A stretch of 6,072 nt of DNA from an uncultured Paracoccaceae bacterium (GTDB lineage: Bacteria > Pseudomonadota > Alphaproteobacteria > Rhodobacterales > Rhodobacteraceae). The notes under the pieces are model-generated. The model saw only the letters and a list, made by a program, of their open reading frames with translations. It was not told the DNA's origin and did not search any database. A program made the translations under genes and the position numbers. Location: positions 1 to 6,072 of the forward strand of contig CALFSV010000287.1 in assembly GCA_937916485.1 (NCBI GenBank), read 5' to 3'. Below are positions 1-5,340 of this stretch, piece by piece; position 1 is the stretch's first letter; each line of letters begins with the position of its first letter.

Positions 1-772
1 CAATTACGACTACGCCTACGATTAAATAGGCTAAGTTCAGGGCAACAACCGAAATGATGGGAGCTGCTGCATTTGGCAAAGCGTGGCGCAAAATCACGCG
101 TCGTCGTGGCAGACCTTTGAGAAAGGCCATCTCGATATAGGGTTGCGACATTATCGCCAAGACTGAAGCGCGCGTCATTCGCAACATATGCGCCATAACC
201 AACATCGTTAGGGTCAAGGCGGGCAGCGCCACCACATGGATCTTCTGCCAAAAGCCCATATCGCCATAAACGGTCGACAAAGATGGAAACCAGCCCAAAT
301 TAGTTGCAAAGACTAAAATCAAAATATATGCGATGAAAAATTCGGGCACCGAAATTGCGCCCAGTGTTAAGATGTTTGCGGCGCGGTCGATCCATTTTCC
401 TTCATTAATAGCTGCTATTATTCCAAGGATAATCGCAATTGGCACGGCGATGGCCGCCGCATAACCTGCTAAAAATAAAGTATTATAAAGGCGTGGGGTA
501 ATTGTGGCCAGCACTTCACGTTTGTTGGTCATAGCTATACCCAAATCACCCTGCAGTGCATTGGTTAGCCATTCTAGATAGCGCACGTAAGCTGGGCGAT
601 CTAAGCCTAATTCAATGCGAAAGGCTGCCAGAGTTTCGGGTGTCGCCCCTTGCCCTAAAACAGCCGAGGCGACATCACCTGGCAGAATTTCTGTTGCTGC
701 AAAAATCAAGAGAGTCACAGCAAACAGGGTCACACAACCTAGGAAGACCCGTGTCATAATTAATCGTAACAT
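1..772 (-). CDS. DppB-like ABC transporter permease (3' end beyond the left window edge)
   Basis: Inner-membrane permease of a peptide/opine/nickel-type ABC importer, forming half of the membrane channel. The minus-strand frame is open from an ATG at 772 to the window edge, giving 257 codons; DppB relatives run about 305-340 aa, so about 50-80 residues are missing. Visible features are an N-terminal hydrophobic segment (residues about 9-27) and the family start pattern with ILPGD (29-33) and LGLDRP (55-60). Further hydrophobic segments lie near 98-122, 136-157, 178-199 and from 238 onward. The ATPase-contacting EAA loop is at 211-234 (YIEMAFLKGL then HALPNAA). A GGGAAG stretch about 11 nt upstream is a modest ribosome site; Met6 (757) is an alternative start. 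It lies 33 nt after the solute-binding-protein stop, so the two are probably cotranscribed. Codons are AT-rich (TTA twice in the first five). The substrate cannot be read from the permease. Confidence 0.93.
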   Translation of the reverse strand, partial: MLRLIMTRVFLGCVTLFAVTLLIFAATEILPGDVASAVLGQGATPETLAAFRIELGLDRPAYVRYLEWLTNALQGDLGIAMTNKREVLATITPRLYNTLFLAGYAAAIAVPIAIILGIIAAINEGKWIDRAANILTLGAISVPEFFIAYILILVFATNLGWFPSLSTVYGDMGFWQKIHVVALPALTLTMLVMAHMLRMTRASVLAIMSQPYIEMAFLKGLPRRRVILRHALPNAAAPIISVVALNLAYLIVGVVVI

Positions 773-797
773 TTATCGGGTCTTCCCATTTATTTTA

Positions 798-811
798 GCT
801 TAAACTTAAGC
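798..811 (-). repeat. AT-rich inverted repeat at the binding-protein stop codon
   Basis: GCTTAA and TTAAGC are perfect 6-base arms separated by 2 bases, overlapping the TAA stop of the binding-protein gene and sitting before the permease. In RNA only about 5 pairs with a 4-base loop could form, and no T-run follows on the minus strand, so this is not a canonical terminator. Hairpins here in importer operons can raise binding-protein mRNA relative to permease mRNA; that role is only a possibility. Confidence 0.3.
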
Positions 812-2401
812 AAACCAGCCCTTGGACGCGATACGGTTGTCATTCATATCGTAGCGCGCATGTGGCTGCACCCCCATAACTTTCGACGAATAACCGTCTA
901 GGTAATCGGTAATAGCAAAGCATACCATGCCACCATCCTCGGCGATCATTTCTTGGCATTCGAAGTACTGCTCTTTACGTTTTGTCTCATCCAACTCAAC
1001 CCGAGCGGCCTCAACCAACTTGTCAAACGCAGGAACGCGCCAATCCGAGTCGTTCCAGTCAGAACCCGAACCGTAGACCTGGGTAAAGGTTTGGTCAGCA
1101 GACAAACGACGGCCCCAGTAAACGGCGCAGAAAGGCTCTTTGAGCCAAACATTGTCCCAATACCCGTCAGCCGATTCTTTTTTCACATTCAATGTAATGC
1201 CGGCTTTGGACATTGATTCTTGGTAAAGCTGAGCGCAGTCTACCGCAGAGCCCCAAGCGCCTTCTGACGTTGAAAGCGTGATCTCGCCGCTGAGTCCAGA
1301 TTTTTTAAAGTGGTAAGCAGCTTTGTCTGGATCATAGGCGCGCTGTGGCATGTCGGTGTTGTAATATGGGTTAAAGGCATCAAGTGTGTGATCGTTGCCT
1401 GGAACCGCATAGCCCGAATAGACTGAGTCAATGATTTTTTCGCGGTCGATGCCCCATTTTAGAGCTAAACGCAGATCTTTATTTTCGAAGCCTGGCGAAG
1501 TCACGCGTGACACGAAACAGAAGCGGTTACCCGTTCCTTTGGTACGCACGATGCTTAAGGCATTATTGCCTTTCATCAGATCCACTGTGCGAGCGTCCAA
1601 ACGGTTGACCGCATCAACTTGGCCAGATTGCAGGGCTGCCGTACGTGCTGCAACATCTTGGATGTTCAAAAGTTCAACACGGTCGAAGTTTGCTCGGCCT
1701 TCTATCCAGTAGTCGCCGCGGTTTTCAAAGACCAAGCGTACGCCAGGTTCAAAGCTTGCCAGATTATAGGCACCTGTTCCAACTGGATTTTCCCAATCTG
1801 TGAAGCCGTTAGGGACAACAATCAGGTGGTAGTCACCTAAGATAACTGGAAAGTCAGCATTGCCAGACGACAAGGTAATAGAGATCTGACTAGGTGTGAC
1901 CGCTTTAATATCTATGATTTGTTCTAAGATGCCTTTTGCTGGTGATTTTGTGTCCTCGCCACGGTGAATGCCGATTGAATAAAGAACATCGTCGGCGTCC
2001 AAAGTTTTGCCGTTCGAGAATTTGATCCCTTGACGCACATTGAAGATCCACTCAACAGCACCTGGTCGTGCTTCCCAGCTTTCGAGTAGGGCCCCGGTTG
2101 GGTTACCAGCATTATCAAATTCAATCATACTATCATAAACAGCCAATGAGGCTGCGATCATAACGCTGTCTGCATATGTTCGTGGGTCCAAACTGTCTGT
2201 CGCCGACCCGCCCTCCATGCCTATGCGGAAGGTACCACCTTTTTTTGGTGTTTCGGCAGCTTCAGCTTTTGAGAACATCGCACTAGCCGCTGATACTGAA
2301 AGGCCAGTCATAATTGCAAGTTGCATGAAATCACGGCGGGACCCGCCTGATCGTGTAGCCAAAAGCTCTGCGTCTTTCAGTTTTTTCGAAAAATCTTCCA
2401 T
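806..2401 (-). CDS. Family 5 extracellular solute-binding protein with Tat signal (peptide/oligopeptide-type ABC importer)
   Basis: Periplasmic binding protein (SBP_bac_5, DppA/OppA-like) that delivers substrate to the permease encoded just downstream. The protein is 531 aa, normal for the family. Residues 21-26 are SRRDFM, a twin-arginine motif, followed by a hydrophobic stretch (28-43) and an AEA cleavage site near 46-48, so Tat export is likely. The mature protein begins with KGGTFRIG (54-61). The family signature (FNVRQGIKFSNGK, then DADDV) spans 120-139, GTGAYNLASFEPG is at 208-220, and the lobe-2 segment RLALKWGIDREKI is at 311-323. The ATG at 2401 has a clear AGGGAGA ribosome site (2411-2417) 9 nt upstream. 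Five cysteines lie in the mature part. Ligand class is uncertain: peptides are the default, but opines, nickel complexes or sugars are bound by relatives. Composition is far lower in G+C than the cluster beyond 3080. Confidence 0.95.
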   Translation of the reverse strand: MEDFSKKLKDAELLATRSGGSRRDFMQLAIMTGLSVSAASAMFSKAEAAETPKKGGTFRIGMEGGSATDSLDPRTYADSVMIAASLAVYDSMIEFDNAGNPTGALLESWEARPGAVEWIFNVRQGIKFSNGKTLDADDVLYSIGIHRGEDTKSPAKGILEQIIDIKAVTPSQISITLSSGNADFPVILGDYHLIVVPNGFTDWENPVGTGAYNLASFEPGVRLVFENRGDYWIEGRANFDRVELLNIQDVAARTAALQSGQVDAVNRLDARTVDLMKGNNALSIVRTKGTGNRFCFVSRVTSPGFENKDLRLALKWGIDREKIIDSVYSGYAVPGNDHTLDAFNPYYNTDMPQRAYDPDKAAYHFKKSGLSGEITLSTSEGAWGSAVDCAQLYQESMSKAGITLNVKKESADGYWDNVWLKEPFCAVYWGRRLSADQTFTQVYGSGSDWNDSDWRVPAFDKLVEAARVELDETKRKEQYFECQEMIAEDGGMVCFAITDYLDGYSSKVMGVQPHARYDMNDNRIASKGWFA

Positions 2402-2410
2402 TTATTAAAG

Positions 2411-2417
2411 TCTCCCT
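2411..2417 (-). promoter_or_regulatory. Ribosome binding site of the solute-binding protein
   Basis: AGGGAGA on the minus strand, 9 nt before the ATG at 2401. It is the best Shine-Dalgarno match upstream of this frame and supports the annotated start, which keeps the complete Tat leader. Confidence 0.75.
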
Positions 2418-2432
2418 GTTGGTATTTGTCGT

Positions 2433-2490
2433 ATTGTAACGCTTGATATTTACGGGTTTATGATGTTTCCAATCATCTGAAATATTTTCA
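2433..2490 (-). promoter_or_regulatory. Possible promoter/operator region of the ABC importer operon
   Basis: Two weak minus-strand promoter readings are possible. One is a good -10 (TACAAT, 2433-2438) with no recognisable -35. The other is TTGGAA (2467-2472), an 18-base spacer, and TATCAA (2443-2448). Small dyads overlap them: ATGAT/ATCAT with 7 bases between (about 2460-2476) and TGAAA/TTTCA around 2478-2490. They could be regulator sites, but each arm is only 5 bases. The first reading puts the transcript start about 25 nt before the ATG. Confidence 0.22.
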
Positions 2491-2877
2491 CCGACTGTAA
2501 CAGATTGGCCTGCTGGTTGGAAGGATGATGGCTTGATGTTGTCCACTGAACAAGCGTTTTCTCGTCCCGAGTGGCGTTTGCAGTTTTAAAAACGCTCGAA
2601 CGGATTGTGGGCAGAATGTGCCGCGAACTCGCGTCACCAACGCCTATCAACGGCGTGCTGCAGCATTGCGGAGTGATCTGTATTGTTGCTTTTGTGTGTT
2701 GTCTGGTTTGTTTGGGGCAATCACAGCGGAAGGGATTGCAGTCGGTGGTTTGTGACAAGTGCGTCGTAAAACAGCAGACCTATGATAGCGAATTGGCCAA
2801 CTCAGAGGCAAGGGTGGGGGCTCAGTGATATGATTGTGTTGTTTGCAGTTCACAGCAAGTGTGCTGACCGCACCCCC

Positions 2878-2985
2878 AAACACCGTTTCGCGCAACTGTG
2901 TCTCAAGCACTGTGTTCCAAACATCATGTTGCCAACACAGTGTTCAAACCCGCGACTCGCAAACACTGTGTTCAACACAGTGTTT
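2878..2985. repeat. Array of 11-bp palindromic boxes (AACAC-T/A-GTGTT), probable multi-site protein-binding region
   Basis: The strongest boxes are AGCACTGTGTT (2906-2916), AACACAGTGTT (2934-2944), AACACTGTGTT (2962-2972) and AACACAGTGTT (2974-2984). Weaker related dyads are AACACCGTTTC (2879-2889), GCAACTGTGTC (2892-2902) and AACATCATGTT (2920-2930). Box centres at 2897, 2911, 2925, 2939 and 2967 are spaced 14, 14, 14 and 28 bp, with a last box 12 bp further on. ACTGTG or its complement occurs six times between 2895 and 3013. Box orientation, judged by the central T or A, alternates among the four strong sites. Regular short palindromes in a gene-free region are typical of operators, iterons or recombinase/excisionase sites; the cognate protein is unknown. 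Confidence 0.7.
2961..2985. repeat. Perfect 25-bp inverted repeat (12-bp arms, 1-bp centre)
   Basis: The arm AAACACTGTGTT (2961-2972) is followed by a single C (2973) and its exact reverse complement AACACAGTGTTT (2974-2985). It consists of two 11-bp boxes placed head to head, 12 bp centre to centre, close to one helical turn. No T-run follows on either strand, so a terminator is unlikely; a high-affinity site for two cooperating dimers is more plausible. Confidence 0.85.
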
Positions 2986-3000
2986 CAGCCCACGAACGCA

Positions 3001-3046
3001 GCACAAAACTGTGCGATGAGTGTGCAACACATTTCGTCAAAATGTG
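3001..3046. repeat. Further dyads between the box array and tRNA-Phe
   Basis: Three small inverted repeats follow the box array: GCACA/TGTGC with 4 bases between (3001-3014), TGTG/CACA with 3 between (3021-3031), and CACATTT/AAATGTG with 5 between (3028-3046). The last is a perfect 7-bp stem. TGTGCGAT also occurs twice (3010-3017 and 3043-3050 in near-identical context). On the minus strand the 7-bp hairpin lies about 34 nt past the tRNA end and is followed by TTGC rather than a U-tract, so it is at best a weak terminator for the tRNA. Confidence 0.4.
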
Positions 3047-3079
3047 CGATACTTACAGCGTTGTTATTGTTGGCTTAAA

Positions 3080-3154
3080 TGGTGCCCAGGGGCGGAATCG
3101 AACCACCGACACGAGGATTTTCAATCCACTGCTCTACCCCTGAGCTACCCGGGC
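3080..3154 (-). tRNA. tRNA-Phe (anticodon GAA), CCA encoded
   Basis: The 75-nt cloverleaf can be folded by hand: acceptor GCCCGGG with CCTGGGC, D stem GCTC/GAGC with a 7-base loop, anticodon loop TTGAAAA (GAA, phenylalanine), variable region GTGTC, T stem GGTGG/CCGCC with loop TTCGATT, discriminator A, then genomic CCA (3080-3082). Two imperfect pairs are visible: U28-U42 in the anticodon stem and a G5-U68 wobble in the acceptor stem. Everything else pairs, so the tRNA is probably functional. It follows yacG by 78 nt in the same orientation. The base-composition break of the window falls at its 3' end, and no strong terminator follows it. Confidence 0.96.
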
Positions 3155-3185
3155 ACCGGGAACGCAATAACGTTCGGGTGAGCGC

Positions 3186-3214
3186 GTTCTAGGCGAGGGT
3201 TGGCGGGGTGTCCA
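3186..3214 (-). promoter_or_regulatory. Candidate sigma-70 promoter of tRNA-Phe
   Basis: On the minus strand, TGGACA (-35, 3209-3214; five of six to TTGACA) is followed by a 17-base spacer and TAGAAC (-10, 3186-3191; four of six). Transcription would start near 3179, leaving a leader of about 25 nt before the mature tRNA at 3154. The leader holds a small GAACG/CGTTC dyad. The promoter begins just after the yacG stop, so the tRNA need not depend on readthrough. Confidence 0.5.
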
Positions 3215-3232
3215 TAGGTTTTGGCGAAAATA

Positions 3233-3427
3233 TCAATGGGGTTTGGGCGTATCGCCTTCGGCAGCGCGCGCGGCCTCGTCGAGAGCGGTCTCAATGTCCT
3301 CAAAGTCTTCGCTTGGGATCGCGTAGGATCCACTGAACCATTTGGCCAAATCGAGATCCGCGCAGCGTTTCGAGCAGAAAGGCCGGAAGGTTGGCTCCAC
3401 CTTTTTGGAACAGATCGGGCAGCTCAT
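3233..3427 (-). CDS. yacG: YacG-type zinc-binding DNA gyrase inhibitor
   Basis: Small zinc protein of the YacG family; in E. coli YacG binds the GyrB C-terminal region and inhibits gyrase DNA binding. The 64-aa product has the four zinc-ligand cysteines C3, C6, C18 and C22 (MSCPIC, then FCSKRC), followed by the family segment [13 protein letters not shown] (26-38). An acidic, alanine-rich tail follows. Length is normal for the family (about 60-70 aa). The start ATG at 3427 overlaps the stop of the upstream RNase gene in an ATGA, indicating translational coupling. It is the last protein gene of the infA-maf-RNase-yacG run, with tRNA-Phe 78 nt further on. The gyrase role is transferred from the family; it has not been shown for this protein. 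Confidence 0.93.
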   Translation of the reverse strand: MSCPICSKKVEPTFRPFCSKRCADLDLAKWFSGSYAIPSEDFEDIETALDEAARAAEGDTPKPH

Positions 3428-4446
3428 GGCAGGGCAGTCTCCAGCGGCGCGCGGTCGCGCTTTCGTTGCAGCTCAAAATGGCCCAAAGGGGTCCATCCGA
3501 CAAGGGCCGTGTCGATCGCATCGCCTTTGAACGCCGCGCGCAGGGCTTGCTCAAACTGGCGGCGGTCCTTCTTGGCCATAGGGGCCAGATCGAGCGTGAT
3601 CTGCCCACCGAGGCCGCGCAGGCGCAACTGTCGGGGCAGCTCGCGCGCCGCCGAGAGGTTCGCCTTCAGCCCCGCCGCAGGGGTCGCATCACCCCCGGTG
3701 TTCACATCGACCGCCACCAGCGCGCGGGTGGGCTCAATAAACATCGACGCACCCGCGCTGAGAGGCGCCTGAGCGCCTGAGAGGGCCTCCAGCGCATCCA
3801 TCACGCCTTCTGCCTCAAAGCCACCCGCAGAGGTCACCACATCCGCAGGCGCGGTCCAGTCGCGCCACGCAAGCTGGTGCGGGCCATAGCCTTCGGTCAG
3901 CACCTCCGCCTCGCCCTCGGTATCGGCCATCACAGCGGCGGCCAAATCGGCCATGGCGCGGATATCCTCGGCGATCTCGCCCGCCTCGGCCCCGTCGCAG
4001 GACGAGCGCAGGATCAGCCCCATCGCCTCGCCCCCCATCTCCGCATGCGCGATCTCCAGCAACGCGTCACGGCGCGCTTCATCTCGGATGCTGCGCGAGA
4101 TGTTAAGCCCCGGCGCATCCGGCGTCACAATCGCATATCGGCTCTTGAAGAGGAGCTTTTGTGTGACCGGCAGCGCCTTGCCCGGTTCGGCATAGCCCGT
4201 CACCTGCACCAGCATCACCTGCCCCGGCGACAGCCCCTTGACCTGTCGCAAAAACGCAGGGCCGTCAGGCGTGCGCAGAAACATCCCCCCCTGCCCCTTG
4301 ATGGGTCTGTCTGCGATGGCGCGGTAGATCGTGCCGGGGCGTGGTGCATCCACATCCACAAGCAAATCCTCAAGCCGCCCGCCCCGCATAAGCGCAGCCG
4401 CCTCCAGCGTGCCGATATGGTCCAGAACGATGGTATCGCGGCTCAT
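3424..4446 (-). CDS. RNase E/G-family endoribonuclease, short form without Zn-link
   Basis: Member of the RNase E/G family of single-strand-specific, Mg-dependent endoribonucleases acting in mRNA decay and rRNA processing. I start it at ATG 4446, which overlaps the maf stop as ATGA; the frame extends 29 codons upstream, but only inside maf. The product is 340 aa. An S1-like RNA-binding segment lies at about 36-105. The catalytic core is recognisable: VDVNTG with metal-binding D247 and N249, and ITLDLAP with the second Asp at D286. The family ending GHFELQRKR is at 322-330. It stops there, without the CPxC Zn-link and small domain of RNase G (about 490 aa) or the scaffold tail of RNase E. It is therefore probably the short paralogue found beside yacG in alphaproteobacteria, not the main degradosome RNase E. 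Whether it tetramerises without the Zn-link is unclear. Confidence 0.88.
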   Translation of the reverse strand: MSRDTIVLDHIGTLEAAALMRGGRLEDLLVDVDAPRPGTIYRAIADRPIKGQGGMFLRTPDGPAFLRQVKGLSPGQVMLVQVTGYAEPGKALPVTQKLLFKSRYAIVTPDAPGLNISRSIRDEARRDALLEIAHAEMGGEAMGLILRSSCDGAEAGEIAEDIRAMADLAAAVMADTEGEAEVLTEGYGPHQLAWRDWTAPADVVTSAGGFEAEGVMDALEALSGAQAPLSAGASMFIEPTRALVAVDVNTGGDATPAAGLKANLSAARELPRQLRLRGLGGQITLDLAPMAKKDRRQFEQALRAAFKGDAIDTALVGWTPLGHFELQRKRDRAPLETALP

Positions 4447-5009
4447 GGCATCCTCCAGCCAGCGGCGCGCAAGAGCCCCGCCGTCTCGGCCAATGGCAGG
4501 CCGACAATTCCGGTGAACGAGCCAGATATCCACGGGATAAGCGCGCCCGCAGGCCCCTGAATCCCGTATCCGCCCGCTTTGCCCTGCCAGTCACCGGTGG
4601 CGATATAGGCCGCAATTTCGCCCTCTGAGAGGGGTTTCATCTTCACGGCGCTGACCACGTCACGCTCCCAGATCTGCGCACCCCGGCGCACAGCCACGGC
4701 GGTGATCACCCGGTGCCGCCGCCCGGACAGAAGCCGCAGGAACGCGCCCGCCTGTGTCCCATCCTCGGGCTTGCCCAAAATGCGCCGACCCAACGCCACG
4801 GTGGTATCAGCCGACAGCACGATGTCGTCGACGCCCGCCTCCACGGCGCGCGCCTTCTCAGCGGCCATACGCACGCAATAGGGGCGCGGCAGTTCCGCCT
4901 GCATCGGCGTCTCGTCAATGTCAGGGGGGCGGATATCATCCGCCACAACGCCGATCTGCGCCAAAAGCTCGCGCCTGCGCGGGCTTCCCGATCCCAGAAT
5001 CAGCTTCAT
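4443..5009 (-). CDS. maf: Maf-family nucleoside triphosphate pyrophosphatase
   Basis: Maf/HAM1-like pyrophosphatase that hydrolyses non-canonical or surplus nucleoside triphosphates to the monophosphate and diphosphate. The 188-aa protein shows the N-terminal nucleotide loop [12 protein letters not shown] (5-16), DIDETP (30-35), the catalytic SADTTV (66-71, D68), GKPED (80-84), [11 protein letters not shown] (95-105) and [10 protein letters not shown] (143-152). SADT followed by GKP favours the YhdE-type dTTP/UTP subfamily over the YceF-type m7GTP subfamily; this is inference. I chose ATG 5009 because the motif begins there; a GTG at 5036 would add nine residues (with no better ribosome site). 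The gene lies 30 nt after infA and overlaps the RNase gene by 4 nt. Maf proteins have been linked to cell-division arrest in other bacteria. Confidence 0.94.
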   Translation of the reverse strand: MKLILGSGSPRRRELLAQIGVVADDIRPPDIDETPMQAELPRPYCVRMAAEKARAVEAGVDDIVLSADTTVALGRRILGKPEDGTQAGAFLRLLSGRRHRVITAVAVRRGAQIWERDVVSAVKMKPLSEGEIAAYIATGDWQGKAGGYGIQGPAGALIPWISGSFTGIVGLPLAETAGLLRAAGWRMP

Positions 5010-5039
5010 CTCACGCGCCCAGCATGACGGGCACACCGT

Positions 5040-5258
5040 TTACTTGAAGCGGTAATTGATCCGGCCCTTGGTCAGATCATAGGGGGTCATCTCAACCTGC
5101 ACCTTGTCACCAGCCAGGACGCGAATGCGGTTCTTGCGCATTTTGCCTGCCGTATGTGCGATAATCTCATGGCCGTTTTCAAGCTCGACCCTGAATGTCG
5201 CGTTCGGCAGGAGTTCCTTGACGACACCGGGGAATTCGAGCGTATCTTCCTTGGCCAT
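5040..5258 (-). CDS. infA: Translation initiation factor IF-1
   Basis: IF-1 binds the A site of the 30S subunit and assists IF-2 and IF-3 in start-codon selection. The 72-aa product is full length and near-canonical, a single S1-like OB fold: [11 protein letters not shown] at the start, then the [10 protein letters not shown] stretch (38-47) and the C-terminal [13 protein letters not shown]. The ATG at 5258 is preceded by AAGGAG with 5 bases between, which rules out the in-frame codon 7 positions upstream. A candidate promoter lies at 5305-5333. maf follows after 30 nt, so infA probably heads the infA-maf-RNase-yacG transcript, with readthrough from the hydrolase gene 82 nt upstream also possible. 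Confidence 0.98.
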   Translation of the reverse strand: MAKEDTLEFPGVVKELLPNATFRVELENGHEIIAHTAGKMRKNRIRVLAGDKVQVEMTPYDLTKGRINYRFK

Positions 5259-5304
5259 GGGGTCTCCTTCGATCCACATCTCCGCATAGCGCGGATTGGC
5301 GCAC

Positions 5305-5333
5305 TAAATGGCCCCATTCGCAGGGGTTTTCAA
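5305..5333 (-). promoter_or_regulatory. Candidate promoter upstream of infA
   Basis: On the minus strand TTGAAA (-35, 5328-5333; five of six to consensus) is separated by 17 bases from CATTTA (-10, 5305-5310; a poor match). Transcription would begin near 5298, about 40 nt before the infA ATG. The weak -10 keeps confidence low. Confidence 0.33.
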
Positions 5334-5340
5334 GCACAGA

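Larger units (their letters stand above)
2418..3079. other. About 660 bp without a convincing gene between tRNA-Phe and the importer operon
   Basis: I see no protein family in any frame here. The open frames (up to about 100 codons) are rich in Cys, His, Gln and Arg, overlap one another on both strands and lack good ribosome sites. The importer promoter must lie near 2430-2490. The part next to the tRNA (2878-3046) is packed with CACTGTGTT-type palindromes, annotated separately. The middle (about 2574-2830) is T/G-rich on the plus strand and has a 6-base dyad GCGTTT/AAACGC (2574-2579 and 2590-2595). No integrase, transposase or repeated insertion-sequence end is visible. It may be the end region of an integrated element, with a possible small RNA not excluded. 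Confidence 0.6.

Noticed and set aside
2656..2665. TGCTGCAGCA 10-bp palindrome
   Set aside because: An isolated 10-bp palindrome is expected by chance several times in this length; no related copies nearby.
2878..2985. CRISPR array
   Set aside because: Units are 11-bp palindromes 12-14 bp apart with alternating orientation; there are no 25-40 bp direct repeats with unique spacers.
2450..3143. Several open frames of 60-100 codons on both strands in the gene-free stretch
   Set aside because: They overlap one another, have odd composition (many Cys, His, Gln), no ribosome sites and no recognisable domain. Those crossing 2878-3046 simply translate the repeat boxes.
4447..4533. Upstream extension of the RNase frame by 29 codons
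   Set aside because: It lies entirely within maf and has no family similarity; the ATGA overlap start at 4446 fits the S1-domain start.
3877..4560. 227-codon plus-strand open frame, and similar long plus-strand frames at 3221-3780 and 4713-5047
   Set aside because: They lie opposite the RNase, maf and yacG genes in GC-rich DNA, are rich in Arg, Ala, Pro and His, and show no family. They are antisense shadows of real genes.
5259..5279. Seven-codon upstream extension of IF-1
   Set aside because: The AAGGAG ribosome site lies inside this extension and points to the ATG at 5258, which begins the canonical MAKED sequence.
5312..5330. CCCC/GGGG hairpin followed by TTTT
   Set aside because: The T-run is on the plus strand, where there are no genes to terminate; the stem is only 4 bp and overlaps the candidate infA promoter spacer.
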